Shown here: positions 8,963 through 18,846 of the stretch, piece after piece
Layout of the letters: each line of letters opens with the position of its first letter
Numbering within the stretch: the stretch's first letter is position 1
DNA from: an uncultured Collinsella sp.
Lineage (GTDB): Bacteria; Actinomycetota; Coriobacteriia; Coriobacteriales; Coriobacteriaceae
DNA: 64,000 nt
Assembly: GCA_902496115.1 (NCBI GenBank)
Contig: CABUZK010000005.1
Location: 1 to 64,000, forward strand
Direction of reading: 5' to 3'
Translations under genes and position numbers: made by a program
Notes under the pieces: model-generated
What the model was told of the DNA's origin: nothing
The model's database searches: none
Seen by the model: only the letters and a program-made list of their open reading frames with translations

Positions 8963-11900
8963 TTAGAAGTTATAGGTGACTACTTGGGGCTCGGCGGGTT
9001 CGACGAAGATGGTTGGATCCGGCTGCTCCACGCGGACGAACTTGACGGTCACGGCCTCAAAGCCCGCCTTATGCAGAACATCAGCGTAGACGCGCGCCTG
9101 CAGGGCGTGCTTCTCCTGCAGCTGCTCCGGCGTCTCATCCGGCGTGCCGCCCGTCTTGTAGTCGATGACCAGCGCGCGTGACGAATCTGCCGGGTTCGTC
9201 GCCAAAGCGTCGATGGCGCCTTCGGCATATGCACCGTAGCGAGCGATGTCCTCGTCCTCGCAGCCCAGCGAAAAGAACGGCACCTCGGCGCGAACGCACG
9301 GCCACGCGAGCAGGTCAGCACGGACCGCCGACTTGAGCCAGCGATTCAGGGCGACATCGAAGCGCTCGCGCTGCTCCGGCGTCAGGCGCCACAGACGCGC
9401 CAGCGCATCGGCGCGCGCAGCGGGCAGCGCATCGGCACCCATCTCGATGAGCCACTGGCAGGCGGCGTGGAACGCCGAGCCCAGCGCCATAGGGTTGCCG
9501 GCGGGCTCAACGGCGGCCACGTCTGCATCCGTCATCTCGGAACCATCCGACTCCGCATCATCGCCGGCCTCGTCCATGGGAACACGAGCCTCGGCGGCAC
9601 GGTCTTCCGTCTCGGCATGGAGCGCCGCGGCGATTGATGAGTAGCTATACGAGTCACGCATCGGATACGGACAGATGCCCATGCGCACGCCCACTGCCTG
9701 GGGATACACAAGCTCAAACGCATCGGGCTCGGGGTCGGCAGGACCGGGGACGATTGTACTGGCCGAATCGTCGGCAGTATCTGTATCGACATCGCCACGA
9801 ACAAGCCTGCCCTCGGCATCCAGCGAAGCGTTGGCCTCAAACGCCTGCTCGCCAAAGGTAAAGTCCGCGAGCGAAATGAGCTCGTAGTCGCCCGGCTGGG
9901 AGTTGTCGAACACCAGGCGGTCGGCATCGAGCTGCGGCATGTCCAGAGTGTCGGTCGGCAAAATACGGCGCAGCACGTCGTAGGTCAGATCGGTCTCGAC
10001 GTCGAAGGTCGGCGCCGTCACCTTGCCGCGGCTCACGCCGGCATCCATCGCCAAGATCACCAGCTCGCGCGCACGCGTCATGGCAACGTAGAGCAGGCGG
10101 GCCCGCTCCTCGAGCGAAAGCCGCAGGTCGTCGTTGCGCAGGCGAGCAAATGCCTCGGCGGGAGAGCCCGTCGCGCATACGTCCTCCATAAGCTCTGGCG
10201 GCAGCCACAGCGACGTGCCCTTGCCCTTAAACGCGTGTTCAAACTGCTTTTTGACGTCATCGCCCTTCACGAAGGTCCCGTCGGCAAGCTTAACGCCATC
10301 GAAGCGCGCCGGCAGCGCCACGACATGCGCCCCACCGTCGACGCGACCCATCTGTGCCGCACCGGACGATTTGCGCACGCCAAAACACTCGGCAACCGCT
10401 ACGACCGGATACTCCAGACCCTTGGACGCATGCACGGTCATGATGCGCACCGCGCCGTCGCCCTCCTCGTTGAGCGCGCCCGGGGCCTCCTTGCCCGCCA
10501 AGAAGCGGTCGAAGGCGAGCGCGATGGAGCGCGGAGAATTGCCGAGCTCGGCCTCTGCCTCGGTCACGGCGTCGAGCGCCTTGAGCACGTTGGCGGCAAT
10601 GGCCTTCCCCTCGGGGCCGCGCTGCGCCAGACGCACGAACCAGCCGGAGGCATTGACCGCGTCGCGCGCGATGGCGGCGAACGAATCGCGTCCCACGCGA
10701 CGAAGCGCGTAGCGCAGTACCTCGCGGGCACGCGTCACGAGCGGCAGGTTCTGCAAACCCGGCACATCGGAATCGCTCATGATGCCCACATCGATATTGC
10801 GGCGCGACGTCTCGCCCGTCCGCTCGTCGAGCTTGGTCGCCAGCGCCAGGAACTCCTGGACGCCGAGTGCAAACATCGGCGAGGCCAGCAACGGCATAAG
10901 ACCTTGGGCCGTATCAGCCGGATTGGCGAGCGCGCAGACCAGGGCACGCACCGTCTGCACCTCGGCTGCCTGGGCAAAGACCGAGCCGCCCGCGATAACG
11001 CAGTCGAGTCCCTGGTCGCGGAAAGCCTGCGCGTAGACGTCGGCATTAGTCATACGGCCCAGCAACAACACCATGCTGCCCTGGGGCTGGCCCGCTTTAA
11101 CGAGCGCTTGGAACCGCTCCGCAATCGCACGGGCTTTCGCCTGCGTTCGTTCCTGGGTGCTGCCGCCGGCAACGAGCAGCGCCTGGCGGCGCGAAGCCTT
11201 TGCCTTGAGCTTGTCCTCGCGATCGTCACTCGGCTCAAGATCCAAGAACCCCTGCATCAAACCACCGGTATCGCCGTCGAAGACGCGTGCTACGTAACGC
11301 AGCACCTCGTCATGGCTGCGGAAGTTGCGCACAAGCTTGACGAGCTCGCCAGCAGGGGCGTCGGCCACGGCAGTCGCCTCGGGCGCAGCAGAGGAGCCCA
11401 CCTTGCGCTCTTGGCGACGGAACACCTCGACCTCGGCGCCTCGGAAGCGGTAGATCGACTGCTGCGCATCGCCCACGGTGCACAGCGCGCGCTCGCCCGC
11501 ACCCGTCAGATAGCGAATCAGATCGACCTGCATCTGGTCGGTATCCTGGAACTCGTCAATCATGACCATCTTAAAGCGGTCCTCATAGGCAGCTCGAATA
11601 GCCGGGTAGTCGCGCAGCGCCTCGTACGCCATGCGCAGCAGGTCGTTGTTATCGAGCGCGGACTGGCCGGCCTTGAGCGCGCGGTACTCCGCCTCCACAG
11701 CACGGGCAAGCCCCACCAGCGCATCGACCGCCGGACCGCCGCAGGCAAGCACGATATTGATAAACGCATCAGCCGCCTCGGCCTTGAGTAGCTCCACCTG
11801 CTCCTTAGGAAACGCCTTGCTCGCGCGTGGCATGCTGCACGACATCATGAGTCGCGCCGCATCCTCCATGGTTTTGCCGCTCGCCTCAAACGCGTCGATG

Positions 11901-12595
11901 GCATCGAGTGCCGCCTGCGCTTTCTCGGTCGTGGCCTTGCTTGCGCCCAGCGCCGCACGATAGGCATCGGCAAGCGCCGAGGTGTCGGCCTGGCCGCGCG
12001 CCACGCACACATCGTCCATGCCGCCCGGCAGCTGGCTCGATAGCTCCAACAGGTCGCGCACCAGGCCTTTGATGGTGGTACCGGCGCCAAACGACCCGCC
12101 CTCGCCCGCCATGGGATACCAGGCGTAGAGGGCCTTAAGCGAGGCGGCGAGCTGGGGCGCGGCATCGGGCACCGTCGCGCGCCCCAGCACATGCTCGACA
12201 GCCTGATCCATAAGCTCATCGGTATCGGTGAGCACCGTGAACTCAGGATCGATGCCCAGCTCCAGCGCATGCGCGCGCAGGATACGCGAGCACATGCCGT
12301 GAATAGTCGAGATCCAAGCGTCGTCGACGGTCAGGGCCTCCTCGTCCATACCCTCTTCGATAAGCGCACGGCGCACGCGGTCGCGAATCTCGGCCGCGGC
12401 GTCTTTGGTAAAGGTAATGGCGAGCACCTGGTCCAGATGCTCGACAAACGGACCGGATTCGGGCGAGAGCGCATAGACGATGCGGCGCGTGAGGGTAAAG
12501 GTCTTGCCCGAGCCGGCACCTGCCGAGACAAACAGCGGGCGGTCGAGCGTTTTGACGACTTGCAGCTGTTGCGGCATCAAGGTCGAAAGATCCAT
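8963..12595 (-). CDS. addA: ATP-dependent helicase-nuclease subunit A (AddA-like)
   Basis: UvrD/RecB-class helicase fused to a RecB-family nuclease, 1210 residues. Walker A is SAGAGSGKT at residues 24-32, motif II is VMIDEFQDTDQMQ, and later motifs include GDAQQSIYRFRGAEVEVF, VRIMTVHASKGLEYPVV and LLYVAMTRARELV. The nuclease core near residue 1141 is ALVIDYKTGG, preceded by EGAIDAL. Together with AddB it would process double-strand breaks for RecA loading. It starts 3 bp after the addB stop, so translation is probably coupled, and the SD lies inside the end of addB. The Asp-rich stretch around residues 930-960 looks like a flexible insert. Confidence 0.92.
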   Translation of the reverse strand: MDLSTLMPQQLQVVKTLDRPLFVSAGAGSGKTFTLTRRIVYALSPESGPFVEHLDQVLAITFTKDAAAEIRDRVRRALIEEGMDEEALTVDDAWISTIHGMCSRILRAHALELGIDPEFTVLTDTDELMDQAVEHVLGRATVPDAAPQLAASLKALYAWYPMAGEGGSFGAGTTIKGLVRDLLELSSQLPGGMDDVCVARGQADTSALADAYRAALGASKATTEKAQAALDAIDAFEASGKTMEDAARLMMSCSMPRASKAFPKEQVELLKAEAADAFINIVLACGGPAVDALVGLARAVEAEYRALKAGQSALDNNDLLRMAYEALRDYPAIRAAYEDRFKMVMIDEFQDTDQMQVDLIRYLTGAGERALCTVGDAQQSIYRFRGAEVEVFRRQERKVGSSAAPEATAVADAPAGELVKLVRNFRSHDEVLRYVARVFDGDTGGLMQGFLDLEPSDDREDKLKAKASRRQALLVAGGSTQERTQAKARAIAERFQALVKAGQPQGSMVLLLGRMTNADVYAQAFRDQGLDCVIAGGSVFAQAAEVQTVRALVCALANPADTAQGLMPLLASPMFALGVQEFLALATKLDERTGETSRRNIDVGIMSDSDVPGLQNLPLVTRAREVLRYALRRVGRDSFAAIARDAVNASGWFVRLAQRGPEGKAIAANVLKALDAVTEAEAELGNSPRSIALAFDRFLAGKEAPGALNEEGDGAVRIMTVHASKGLEYPVVAVAECFGVRKSSGAAQMGRVDGGAHVVALPARFDGVKLADGTFVKGDDVKKQFEHAFKGKGTSLWLPPELMEDVCATGSPAEAFARLRNDDLRLSLEERARLLYVAMTRARELVILAMDAGVSRGKVTAPTFDVETDLTYDVLRRILPTDTLDMPQLDADRLVFDNSQPGDYELISLADFTFGEQAFEANASLDAEGRLVRGDVDTDTADDSASTIVPGPADPEPDAFELVYPQAVGVRMGICPYPMRDSYSYSSIAAALHAETEDRAAEARVPMDEAGDDAESDGSEMTDADVAAVEPAGNPMALGSAFHAACQWLIEMGADALPAARADALARLWRLTPEQRERFDVALNRWLKSAVRADLLAWPCVRAEVPFFSLGCEDEDIARYGAYAEGAIDALATNPADSSRALVIDYKTGGTPDETPEQLQEKHALQARVYADVLHKAGFEAVTVKFVRVEQPDPTIFVEPAEPQVVTYNF

Positions 12596-12598
12596 GGT

Positions 12599-15500
12599 CT
12601 ACACGTCCCTCCTTACAAACGTTCCTTCGTGGTTATACAAGCAGCGCGCATGCGCGGCCTGAGCCGACGTCGGGTCGACAGCGGCGACGATGCCCGCCTC
12701 GAGCTCGCGCAGGCGCTCGGCAATGCCGGTCTCCACGCGGTCGAGCAGCGCATCGAAGTCCATGTTGCCGCCCTCGCCCGGAAAGCCCTTCTTGAGGCCC
12801 GGGATGCGACCGTCGCCGCGCTCTTCCTCAAGCAACTCGGCGCTCGCCGCACCGCGCAGCGCGGGCTTGCCGCCCTTGGTCGAAAAATAGAGCGCCGCAC
12901 GGGCATCTAGACCCAGCGCCCGACGCATGGCCTGGGCGTAGATGAGTGTCTGGGTATGGGGCGGCAGCCAGCGCGGATCGTCGATGGGGGCCTCGCCCGA
13001 CTCCTCGTCGCGCACCGTGGGGTCGGCGAGCTTAAACTCCTCGACACCCGAACGATGCTTGTAGTCAATCACCACAGCGCGGTTCTCGGCGTCCACATCC
13101 ACGCGGTCGATGCGCCCGCCGAGCGGCCAGCCGGCATACTCGACCTGGAGCTCGTTGAACGCAAACTCCAGGTAGCGCGGCGCGAAGGGCGCGAGCGCCT
13201 CGGACTCGTAGGCGAGCACGCCCTCCAGTTGCGGCAAGATCTCGGCCACTTGGCGCTCCTCCACTGGAGAGAGCGGCACCAGCGGGCCCTCGGTACCGCG
13301 CTTGCCGGCGTGCTCGGCCAGGGTCTCGGCAAAGACCTCGTGCAGCAGCTCCTTCGCGCGCGGCAGATTCATGGGCGTCACGCGCTCCATGCCCTCCTGC
13401 GGAAGACGTGCATGCAAGTGCTCCAGCACGTCATGGACAAAGTTGCCCTTCTCCATGTTGCCAAAGCCCGCATCGATGGACTGAGGTTTGACGCGATACG
13501 AGACGAACCAGCACAGCGGGCAGGTGGAATAGGCCTCGATCTGCGAGGCGGACGTCAGGCGCGGCACGAGCGGCGCGTCCTCGCCCTCGCCATCGCGACG
13601 ACGCAGGACCAAATACGGCACGGCCTCGGCACTCAGATGCTGAGGGGCTTCACAGGTCACGCGTTCGCGCTTGAGACCTTCGCCTGCCGCGGGATCGAAG
13701 TCCCTTACGATATCGCCCTCACCCACGCACTTCGCCTTGTCGGCGTCAGCGGCCTTGTCGTCGTCAGTGGCCTTAGCGTCGTCAGCTGCCTTGTCGGCGT
13801 CTGCGGCCTTAGCAGCTTCAGCGGCCTCGGCATGCGCCCGCAACTCGGTCCACACGGCCGCCGGATAGCACTCGCGCGCCTGACGATCGTGGGTCACACG
13901 GGCGAGCATAACCGGACCACGCGACGCCTGCATCGCGTGGCCAAAGCGCACGCGCAGCAAGGCCGCGGGCTCAAGCGTCACGCCCTCGCGACCAAGGCTC
14001 GCCGTCAGCGTGGCCAGCGGCCCCTCCTCGTGTGAGAGCGGATAGCTGTCCAGATCGACATCGGCAAACAGCACGGCATCGTAGCTGCCGGGGCGCAGAG
14101 CCGCCGCATCGGCAAGCGAAGCAAAACGAACCTGGGCACGTGGCGCACGGTCAACCTCGTGGGTCTCGTAATCGTAGGCGGTGCTACGCTTGTCCACCTT
14201 GGTGCGAATGCCATCGAGCACGGGCACGGTCGCGGCCTGCGACACGTCGAGCGCGCGGGCGCCGTTCATAAGGATGTCGATGGCGTGGCGCAGCAGGGCT
14301 ACCTCCGCCTGGCGACGGGCCTGGCCATCCAAGCTGCCCAGCGAGCGATCGGGCAACGCCTCGGCAACGGCAAGCATGGCCTTGAGCGCCGTCACGGGCT
14401 TGTCACGCCACAGAGCCTGGAACACGTCCGAAACCACACACGGTACGTTCTTAAGCCAGTTATCGTCGCTCGCCGCCTTGCGCGCGCCCCTCACCTGGCC
14501 TTGGACACTCTGCAGCAGGCTCTTAACGCCCGCGGTAGTCTTGCTGCGCGAGAGACGCATATTCTTATCGAAGGTACGGGCATTGACGGCATCAGCGCCC
14601 GAAAGCGGACTGTAGATCCAGTCGGTAAGCTCCGGCGCGGGCCACCACTCGGTCTTTGACGCCATGCCCTCATCGGCGGCCTTCATACGCTCGATCAGAC
14701 CGGCAAGCGCCGCAAACTGCCTGCCCGCAATGGATTGGGAAAGCGCCGTGAACTCAGCTGTCTCGGCGGCGATATGACGAGCCGCCAGACGAGAGGCGAG
14801 CTCACCGAACAGCTGGGGTGCCCGGGCAGAAACAACGAGCACGCGCACGGGGTCGGCGGGCGTTGCGGCGCCGTCGACCTCGGAACCCTGGCACGTTTTT
14901 ACCAGATCATCAATTGCGTCCGCATAGACATGAGCACGGGCATGGGGCCCGGCGACCTCAATAAAGGCAGGCTGAGCGGCGGTCCCGCAAGCGGCATCAG
15001 ACGCGCCGACACCCTCCCCCAGCGGCCCGACCTCAAACAGCACACCGCGGGCATCAAATGCCGTGGCAAGCTCCTCGCGCATCGCCGCCTGCTCGCGGGC
15101 AAGCAGCACGACGACCTCTCCCCCATTGTTCGCCACGGCAGACAGCAGCTCGAGCAGACCGTGCGTAAACGACGTGATACCGCGCACGCATACGGCGCGG
15201 GCGCACGCCGGCAGGCTATCGGCCAGGGCACCGGCCATAATGTCAGCCGCCTCGCAGGGCTCGACCATATCTCGACGGTCCAAACCGCCCGCGTAGGCAC
15301 GCAAAAGCTCGAACACACGAGCCTCGGCATCGCTTTTTGGCTCAGGCTGGCAATTGTTGCCACGGCATCGCTCGGCCGTCGTCCCCGCCACACCCGGCAG
15401 CACATCGCGGGCCATGCGCGCAAGCATACGCACCGTGCCCTGGCTGCGCGAAAGCGGCTGCAGGTCGGCATCGTCGAGACGCGTGACCATGTCCGAGAAC

Positions 15501-15766
15501 AGCATCTGGCGCTGCAGGTTGTCGACAAAACCTCGCCCGTCGCCCAAAAGCTCCCAAAGCGAGCGAAGCCACGATGTAGGCGTCTTGTAGTCGATGCCCA
15601 GCGAAACGCCGGCTTCCGCCGCATCATGACGGCACAGGTCGAGCTCGGCAAACGTAGGTGCCAGCAACACGGCACGCCCGTGGCGGACAATAAGGTCGGC
15701 AAGCAGCGCCGACTCGGCATCGCTCAAATCCGTGCCGGCATTGGTGGTATAGATTCGAACAGGCAT
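12599..15766 (-). CDS. addB: ATP-dependent nuclease subunit B (AddB-like)
   Basis: Partner subunit of AddA, 1055 residues. The C-terminal nuclease domain is clear: FVHDVLEHLH, then GGRIDRVDVD and AVVIDYKHRSG. The N-terminus is a degenerate helicase-like module without Walker A (RHGRAVLLAPTFAELD). Only one region of the AddB iron-sulphur cysteine set is visible: YSTCPLCWF is present, but the C-terminal triple-Cys motif of Bacillus AddB is reduced to a single Cys (HARCLYN). The cluster is therefore probably absent. Residues about 640-680 contain a low-complexity Ala-Asp-Lys repeat. The start ATG at 15766 has the SD GCGGAGG. Confidence 0.88.
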   Translation of the reverse strand: MPVRIYTTNAGTDLSDAESALLADLIVRHGRAVLLAPTFAELDLCRHDAAEAGVSLGIDYKTPTSWLRSLWELLGDGRGFVDNLQRQMLFSDMVTRLDDADLQPLSRSQGTVRMLARMARDVLPGVAGTTAERCRGNNCQPEPKSDAEARVFELLRAYAGGLDRRDMVEPCEAADIMAGALADSLPACARAVCVRGITSFTHGLLELLSAVANNGGEVVVLLAREQAAMREELATAFDARGVLFEVGPLGEGVGASDAACGTAAQPAFIEVAGPHARAHVYADAIDDLVKTCQGSEVDGAATPADPVRVLVVSARAPQLFGELASRLAARHIAAETAEFTALSQSIAGRQFAALAGLIERMKAADEGMASKTEWWPAPELTDWIYSPLSGADAVNARTFDKNMRLSRSKTTAGVKSLLQSVQGQVRGARKAASDDNWLKNVPCVVSDVFQALWRDKPVTALKAMLAVAEALPDRSLGSLDGQARRQAEVALLRHAIDILMNGARALDVSQAATVPVLDGIRTKVDKRSTAYDYETHEVDRAPRAQVRFASLADAAALRPGSYDAVLFADVDLDSYPLSHEEGPLATLTASLGREGVTLEPAALLRVRFGHAMQASRGPVMLARVTHDRQARECYPAAVWTELRAHAEAAEAAKAADADKAADDAKATDDDKAADADKAKCVGEGDIVRDFDPAAGEGLKRERVTCEAPQHLSAEAVPYLVLRRRDGEGEDAPLVPRLTSASQIEAYSTCPLCWFVSYRVKPQSIDAGFGNMEKGNFVHDVLEHLHARLPQEGMERVTPMNLPRAKELLHEVFAETLAEHAGKRGTEGPLVPLSPVEERQVAEILPQLEGVLAYESEALAPFAPRYLEFAFNELQVEYAGWPLGGRIDRVDVDAENRAVVIDYKHRSGVEEFKLADPTVRDEESGEAPIDDPRWLPPHTQTLIYAQAMRRALGLDARAALYFSTKGGKPALRGAASAELLEEERGDGRIPGLKKGFPGEGGNMDFDALLDRVETGIAERLRELEAGIVAAVDPTSAQAAHARCLYNHEGTFVRRDV
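12956..13000. other. No separate gene: coding interior of addB
   Basis: Long open frames run antisense through addB, addA and dnaE. They are side effects of high-GC codon use and no separate product is supported here. Confidence 0.5.
13725..13835 (-). repeat. In-frame Ala-Asp-Lys coding repeat in addB
   Basis: Several short direct repeats built on variants of AADADKAADD (reading the coding strand) encode a charged, alanine-rich linker. The DNA alternates CTTGTCGGCGTC-like and GCCTTAGC-like blocks, a typical slippage-prone tract. Length probably varies between strains. Confidence 0.7.
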
Positions 15767-15895
15767 GGTCCTCCGCTCAAACTGTTCGCAATAATCAATG
15801 CATCCATCCTACCCGCCCACGCGGACACATTGCCACCACAGCTCCATCTTTTGGTACAAAGCAACCTGGCCCCAACGAACCAGCCGATTGCGGGC

Positions 15896-15926
15896 ATATA
15901 AAAACCGCCCCCGGAGGAGCGGTTTT
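15896..15926 (-). terminator. Intrinsic terminator downstream of yerC
   Basis: On the minus strand an AAAACCGCTCC...GGGGCGGTTTTT stem-loop is followed by a U-rich run. It lies 24 bp past the yerC stop and separates yerC from the addB-addA unit. Confidence 0.85.
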
Positions 15927-15949
15927 GCACAATTCGTTTTTGGCGCGGC

Positions 15950-16249
15950 CTACTCGCCATCCTCCAGTTTAATGAGGATCTTGCGGTAGCCACCGTACTC
16001 GCCGTTGAGCGCCTTGGACACACGGCTCACCGTGGTGGACGAAGCGCCGGTACGCGCCTGAACCTCGACATAGGGCTCGCCCTCGTCCAGGTAACGCGCG
16101 ACCTGCAAACGCTGCGATAGATCGCAAATCTCGCGCGGCGTGCAGATATCGGTCAAAAACGCTTGGATATCTTTCTCGTCGTCCAAAAGGCTAAATGCGT
16201 GGACCAGCTGCTTGACATCAGGCTTGTCAAACATGTTCTCGATATTCAT
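15950..16249 (-). CDS. YerC/YecD family TrpR-related DNA-binding protein
   Basis: A 99-residue all-helical protein of the TrpR superfamily. It has the YerC signature LLDDEKDIQAFLTDICTPRE, ISDLSQRLQVA-like (here ICDLSQRLQVARYL), and the helix-turn-helix YVEVQARTGASSTTVSRVSKAL. The family is widespread in Gram-positives, and members are presumed transcription regulators with poorly known targets. It is followed by its own terminator and appears to be monocistronic. Confidence 0.9.
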   Translation of the reverse strand: MNIENMFDKPDVKQLVHAFSLLDDEKDIQAFLTDICTPREICDLSQRLQVARYLDEGEPYVEVQARTGASSTTVSRVSKALNGEYGGYRKILIKLEDGE

Positions 16250-16572
16250 CGATCACCGCCAAACCCGCCAAAAGGCATCGAAGTTGATACTGACATCGGG
16301 CATCGCTCGCCCGTTCTATGCAATAGGGCAACGCCTGTGGCTTTTGCCCGTAGCAGTTTAGCACACCACCAAACTAAAGCGACAAGACTCTCTGCCAGCG
16401 GCGCATTTTTTAGGACGAGCGCCGTTTTGAAACCGAATGCGCACGCAAGCTACACGAATATCTGAGACAATGGGCGCCCAAACAAGGCCGTGCCCGCGCA
16501 TCTATCCGAGTTGCAAAGGCATGTGCCTCTCACGCCTCTTTGCCACGTCTTGCGCAAGAAAGGATCTCCACC
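16250..16572. other. Divergent intergenic region yerC / holin-family gene
   Basis: This 323-nt region must hold both divergent promoters. I see a weak -10-like GACAAT near 16467 for the rightward gene and the SD AAAGGA at 16558-16563. No RNA gene, repeat or conserved ORF is apparent. Confidence 0.5.
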
Positions 16573-16938
16573 ATGCGCTTTTTGCTCAACTGGCTTTTGA
16601 CCTCAATCGCCATCGCGATTGCAACGTTTCTCGTCCCCGGCATTCAGCCCTTCGGCATGGCCGATGCCTGGGTCTGCTTTGCCTTCGTGGGACTGTTCCT
16701 CAACATCGTCGACTCGCTCGTCAAGCCGTTCCTGACGGTCATCTCACTGCCGCTCACTATTATCACGCTTGGTATTTTTCAGCTCGTAGTCAACAGCTTT
16801 ATGCTCGAGCTAGCCAGCTACCTCTCCGTCAATATCCTCGGCGCTGGCATCTCTATCGCCGGCTTTGGATCGGCCTTTATGGGCAGCATCCTGGTATCCA
16901 TCATGCGCAGCATACTCGACAGCATCGCCAGGAACTAA
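16573..16938 (+). CDS. Phage holin family / 4-TM membrane protein
   Basis: A 121-residue membrane protein with four hydrophobic helices (starting MRFLLNWLLTSIAIAIATFL) and the conserved VGLFLNIVDSLVKPFLTVIS-type loop of the mycobacterial-type four-TM holin superfamily. Such proteins are chromosomal house genes in many bacteria and are not evidence of a prophage. I chose the ATG at 16573 because AAAGGATCTCC precedes it; an upstream in-frame ATG at 16540 lacks an SD and would add a polar leader. Confidence 0.85.
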   Translation: MRFLLNWLLTSIAIAIATFLVPGIQPFGMADAWVCFAFVGLFLNIVDSLVKPFLTVISLPLTIITLGIFQLVVNSFMLELASYLSVNILGAGISIAGFGSAFMGSILVSIMRSILDSIARN

Positions 16939-16975
16939 AGCGACCGGATACGGACCGCCACAACACGCCAAAACG

Positions 16976-17006
16976 AAGGCCGTCCATCGCAACGATGGGC
17001 GGCCTT
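16976..17006 (+). terminator. Terminator after the holin-family gene
   Basis: The hairpin AAGGCCGTCCATCG / CGATGGGCGGCCTT has a 3-nt loop and 14-nt arms with two G-T-type mismatches, followed by GTCATTTGT. It lies 38 bp after the stop codon. Confidence 0.8.
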
Positions 17007-17075
17007 GTCATTTGTCAAGCCTCAGAGGGCAAGAAAATCTACCATTTCTGCCCCGTCCCCAAATGGCAGGTGGGG

Positions 17076-17504
17076 CTAGATGACGTAGTCGTAGCCCTCG
17101 TTGGGGGCGACGAGCGCATCGAGCGTCACGCCATCGAGGTAGTCGTTGATGAGCTTGTCCAGGTTCTTCCACACGCCGAGTGTAGGACACTCGTCCGAAC
17201 GCGAGCAGCCCTTGCAGTCGCCGTCCAGGCATGCGACCGGTGCCAGGCTGCCTTCGGTCAGGCGCAAGATCTCGCCCACCGTGTACTGCTCGGGCGGACG
17301 CGTGAGCACGTAGCCGCCGCCCTTGCCGCGCATGCCCGAGAGCATATTGGCGCGGACGAGCGTAGCCAAAATGTTCTCCAGATATTTCTCAGAAATCCCC
17401 TGACGCGCCGCAATCTCTTTGAGGGGAATGCGGCCTGCCGCCTGGTGCTCGGCCAGGTCAACCATAACGCGCAGGGCATATCTGCCCTTTGTGGAAACCA
17501 ACAT
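17076..17504 (-). CDS. Rrf2 family transcriptional regulator
   Basis: A 142-residue winged-helix protein beginning MLVSTKGRYALRVMVDLAEH, the Rrf2 hallmark. The recognition helix lies around IAARQGISEKYLENILA and the wing around GKGGGYVLTRP. A cysteine cluster ACLDGDCKGCSRSDECPT (four Cys) could bind an iron-sulphur cluster as in IscR/NsrR-like members. It is divergent from cysK across 252 bp, so control of cysteine synthesis (as for CymR) is a reasonable inference; iron-sulphur sensing is the alternative. Confidence 0.9.
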   Translation of the reverse strand: MLVSTKGRYALRVMVDLAEHQAAGRIPLKEIAARQGISEKYLENILATLVRANMLSGMRGKGGGYVLTRPPEQYTVGEILRLTEGSLAPVACLDGDCKGCSRSDECPTLGVWKNLDKLINDYLDGVTLDALVAPNEGYDYVI

Positions 17505-17756
17505 ATATATTGCTGCCTTTCGGTCTTTTAATTCGTAGAAATTCTAGCCGAAAAATTGGTTTTGAAAATACCTATTCCCGTCAAGCTGGTTAATCGACTC
17601 GTAATAATCTTCTATTTCCTATTGCGTTACTAGGCTTTAGTGCCTACTATGCTTGCCAACAGCAAACGAACAACCTATAAGGTTTGTGGGTTTCGCTGTT
17701 ACACACACCGTAAAACCACACGGTATCCAGTCATTTGAACACTTTGGAGGTTCACC
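17505..17756. promoter_or_regulatory. Rrf2 / cysK divergent promoter region
   Basis: This AT-richer 252-bp region contains a short dyad TAGGC-N6-GCCTA at 17631-17646. A leader stem GTGGGTTT / AAAACCAC lies near 17686-17719, just before the cysK SD (TTTGGAGG). An Rrf2 operator is expected here, but I cannot assign it with certainty. Confidence 0.5.
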
Positions 17757-18695
17757 ATGAGCAATGTTTACACGTCCATCGATCAGCTTATCGGCCACAC
17801 TCCGCTTCTGGAGCTCACTCACTTTGAGGCCGATGAAGACCTCAAGGCCCGCGTGCTCGTCAAGCTGGAATACTTCAACCCCGCCGGGTCCGTCAAAGAC
17901 CGTGTCGCCAAGAACATGATCGACGAGGCCGAGAAGGCCGGCAAGCTCGTGCGCGGCGGCGACTACACCATCATCGAGCCCACGAGTGGCAACACCGGCG
18001 TCGGCATCGCCTCGGTGGCGGCGGCTCGCGGCTACAAGGTGATCATCACCATGCCCGAGACCATGTCCGTCGAGCGCCGCAAACTTATGCAGGCATACGG
18101 CGCACAGCTCGTGCTCACCGACGGCTCCAAGGGCATGAAGGGCGCCATCGCCAAGGCCGAGGAACTGCAGAAGGAGACACCCAACAGCATTATCGCCGGC
18201 CAGTTTGTAAACCCCGCCAACCCCGCCATCCACAAGGCCACGACCGGCCCCGAGATCTGGGATGACACCGACGGCAAGGTCGACATCTTCGTCGCCGGCG
18301 TTGGCACCGGCGGCACCGTGACCGGCGTGGGCGAGTTCCTCAAGGAGCAGAATCCCCAGATTCAGGTCGTCGCCGTCGAGCCCGCCACCTCTCCGGTGCT
18401 CTCTAAGGGCCAGGCCGGCCCGCACAAGATCCAGGGTATCGGCGCCGGCTTTGTGCCCGACGTCCTCGACACCCAGGTCTATGACGAGATCATCCCCGTC
18501 GAGAACGACGACGCCTTTGCCACCGGCCGCGCCGTGGGCCACAAGGAGGGCGTGCTCGTGGGTATTTCGTCTGGCGCCGCCGTGTGGGCCGCACTGCAGC
18601 TAGCCAAGCGCCCCGAGAACGAGGGCAAGACCATCGTGGCCCTGCTTGCCGACACCGGCGAGCGCTACCTGTCCACGGCGCTCTTCCAGGACTAG
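17757..18695 (+). CDS. cysK: Cysteine synthase A (O-acetylserine sulfhydrylase)
   Basis: PLP enzyme making L-cysteine from O-acetylserine and sulphide, 312 residues. It has the PLP lysine in [11 protein letters not shown] (about residue 45), the substrate loop [12 protein letters not shown] and the phosphate-binding glycine loop [12 protein letters not shown]. The late SSGAA motif ([11 protein letters not shown]) is also present. The start at 17757 has the SD TTTGGAGG. It is probably under the divergent Rrf2 regulator. Confidence 0.97.
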   Translation: MSNVYTSIDQLIGHTPLLELTHFEADEDLKARVLVKLEYFNPAGSVKDRVAKNMIDEAEKAGKLVRGGDYTIIEPTSGNTGVGIASVAAARGYKVIITMPETMSVERRKLMQAYGAQLVLTDGSKGMKGAIAKAEELQKETPNSIIAGQFVNPANPAIHKATTGPEIWDDTDGKVDIFVAGVGTGGTVTGVGEFLKEQNPQIQVVAVEPATSPVLSKGQAGPHKIQGIGAGFVPDVLDTQVYDEIIPVENDDAFATGRAVGHKEGVLVGISSGAAVWAALQLAKRPENEGKTIVALLADTGERYLSTALFQD

Positions 18696-18797
18696 GGCCT
18701 GTCGCCCATAGGTTGAGCCTGGGGACGAGCCGGTCTCCTCTCTCCCGGCAGTCTGAGCCCATCCCATCAGGGCGTCCCACAGGACGTCCGAACTTGC

Positions 18798-18846
18798 TAC
18801 AATGTCTGCGGCGCGGAACCAGCCTCCCGCGCCGCTTTTCTTTTTT
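18798..18846 (+). terminator. Terminator hairpin fused to an mnmA promoter-like -10
   Basis: GCGGCGCGG (18808-18816) pairs with CCGCGCCGC (18827-18835) and is followed by TTTTCTTTTTT, a strong intrinsic terminator. A -10-like TACAAT sits at 18798-18803, only 5 bp upstream of the stem, and mnmA begins 30 bp after the U-run. It may simply end cysK transcription, or act as an attenuator in the mnmA leader. Confidence 0.7.

Noticed and set aside
16573..16938. Prophage remnant
   Set aside because: The holin-family name is misleading; there are no other phage genes nearby and this 4-TM family is commonly chromosomal.
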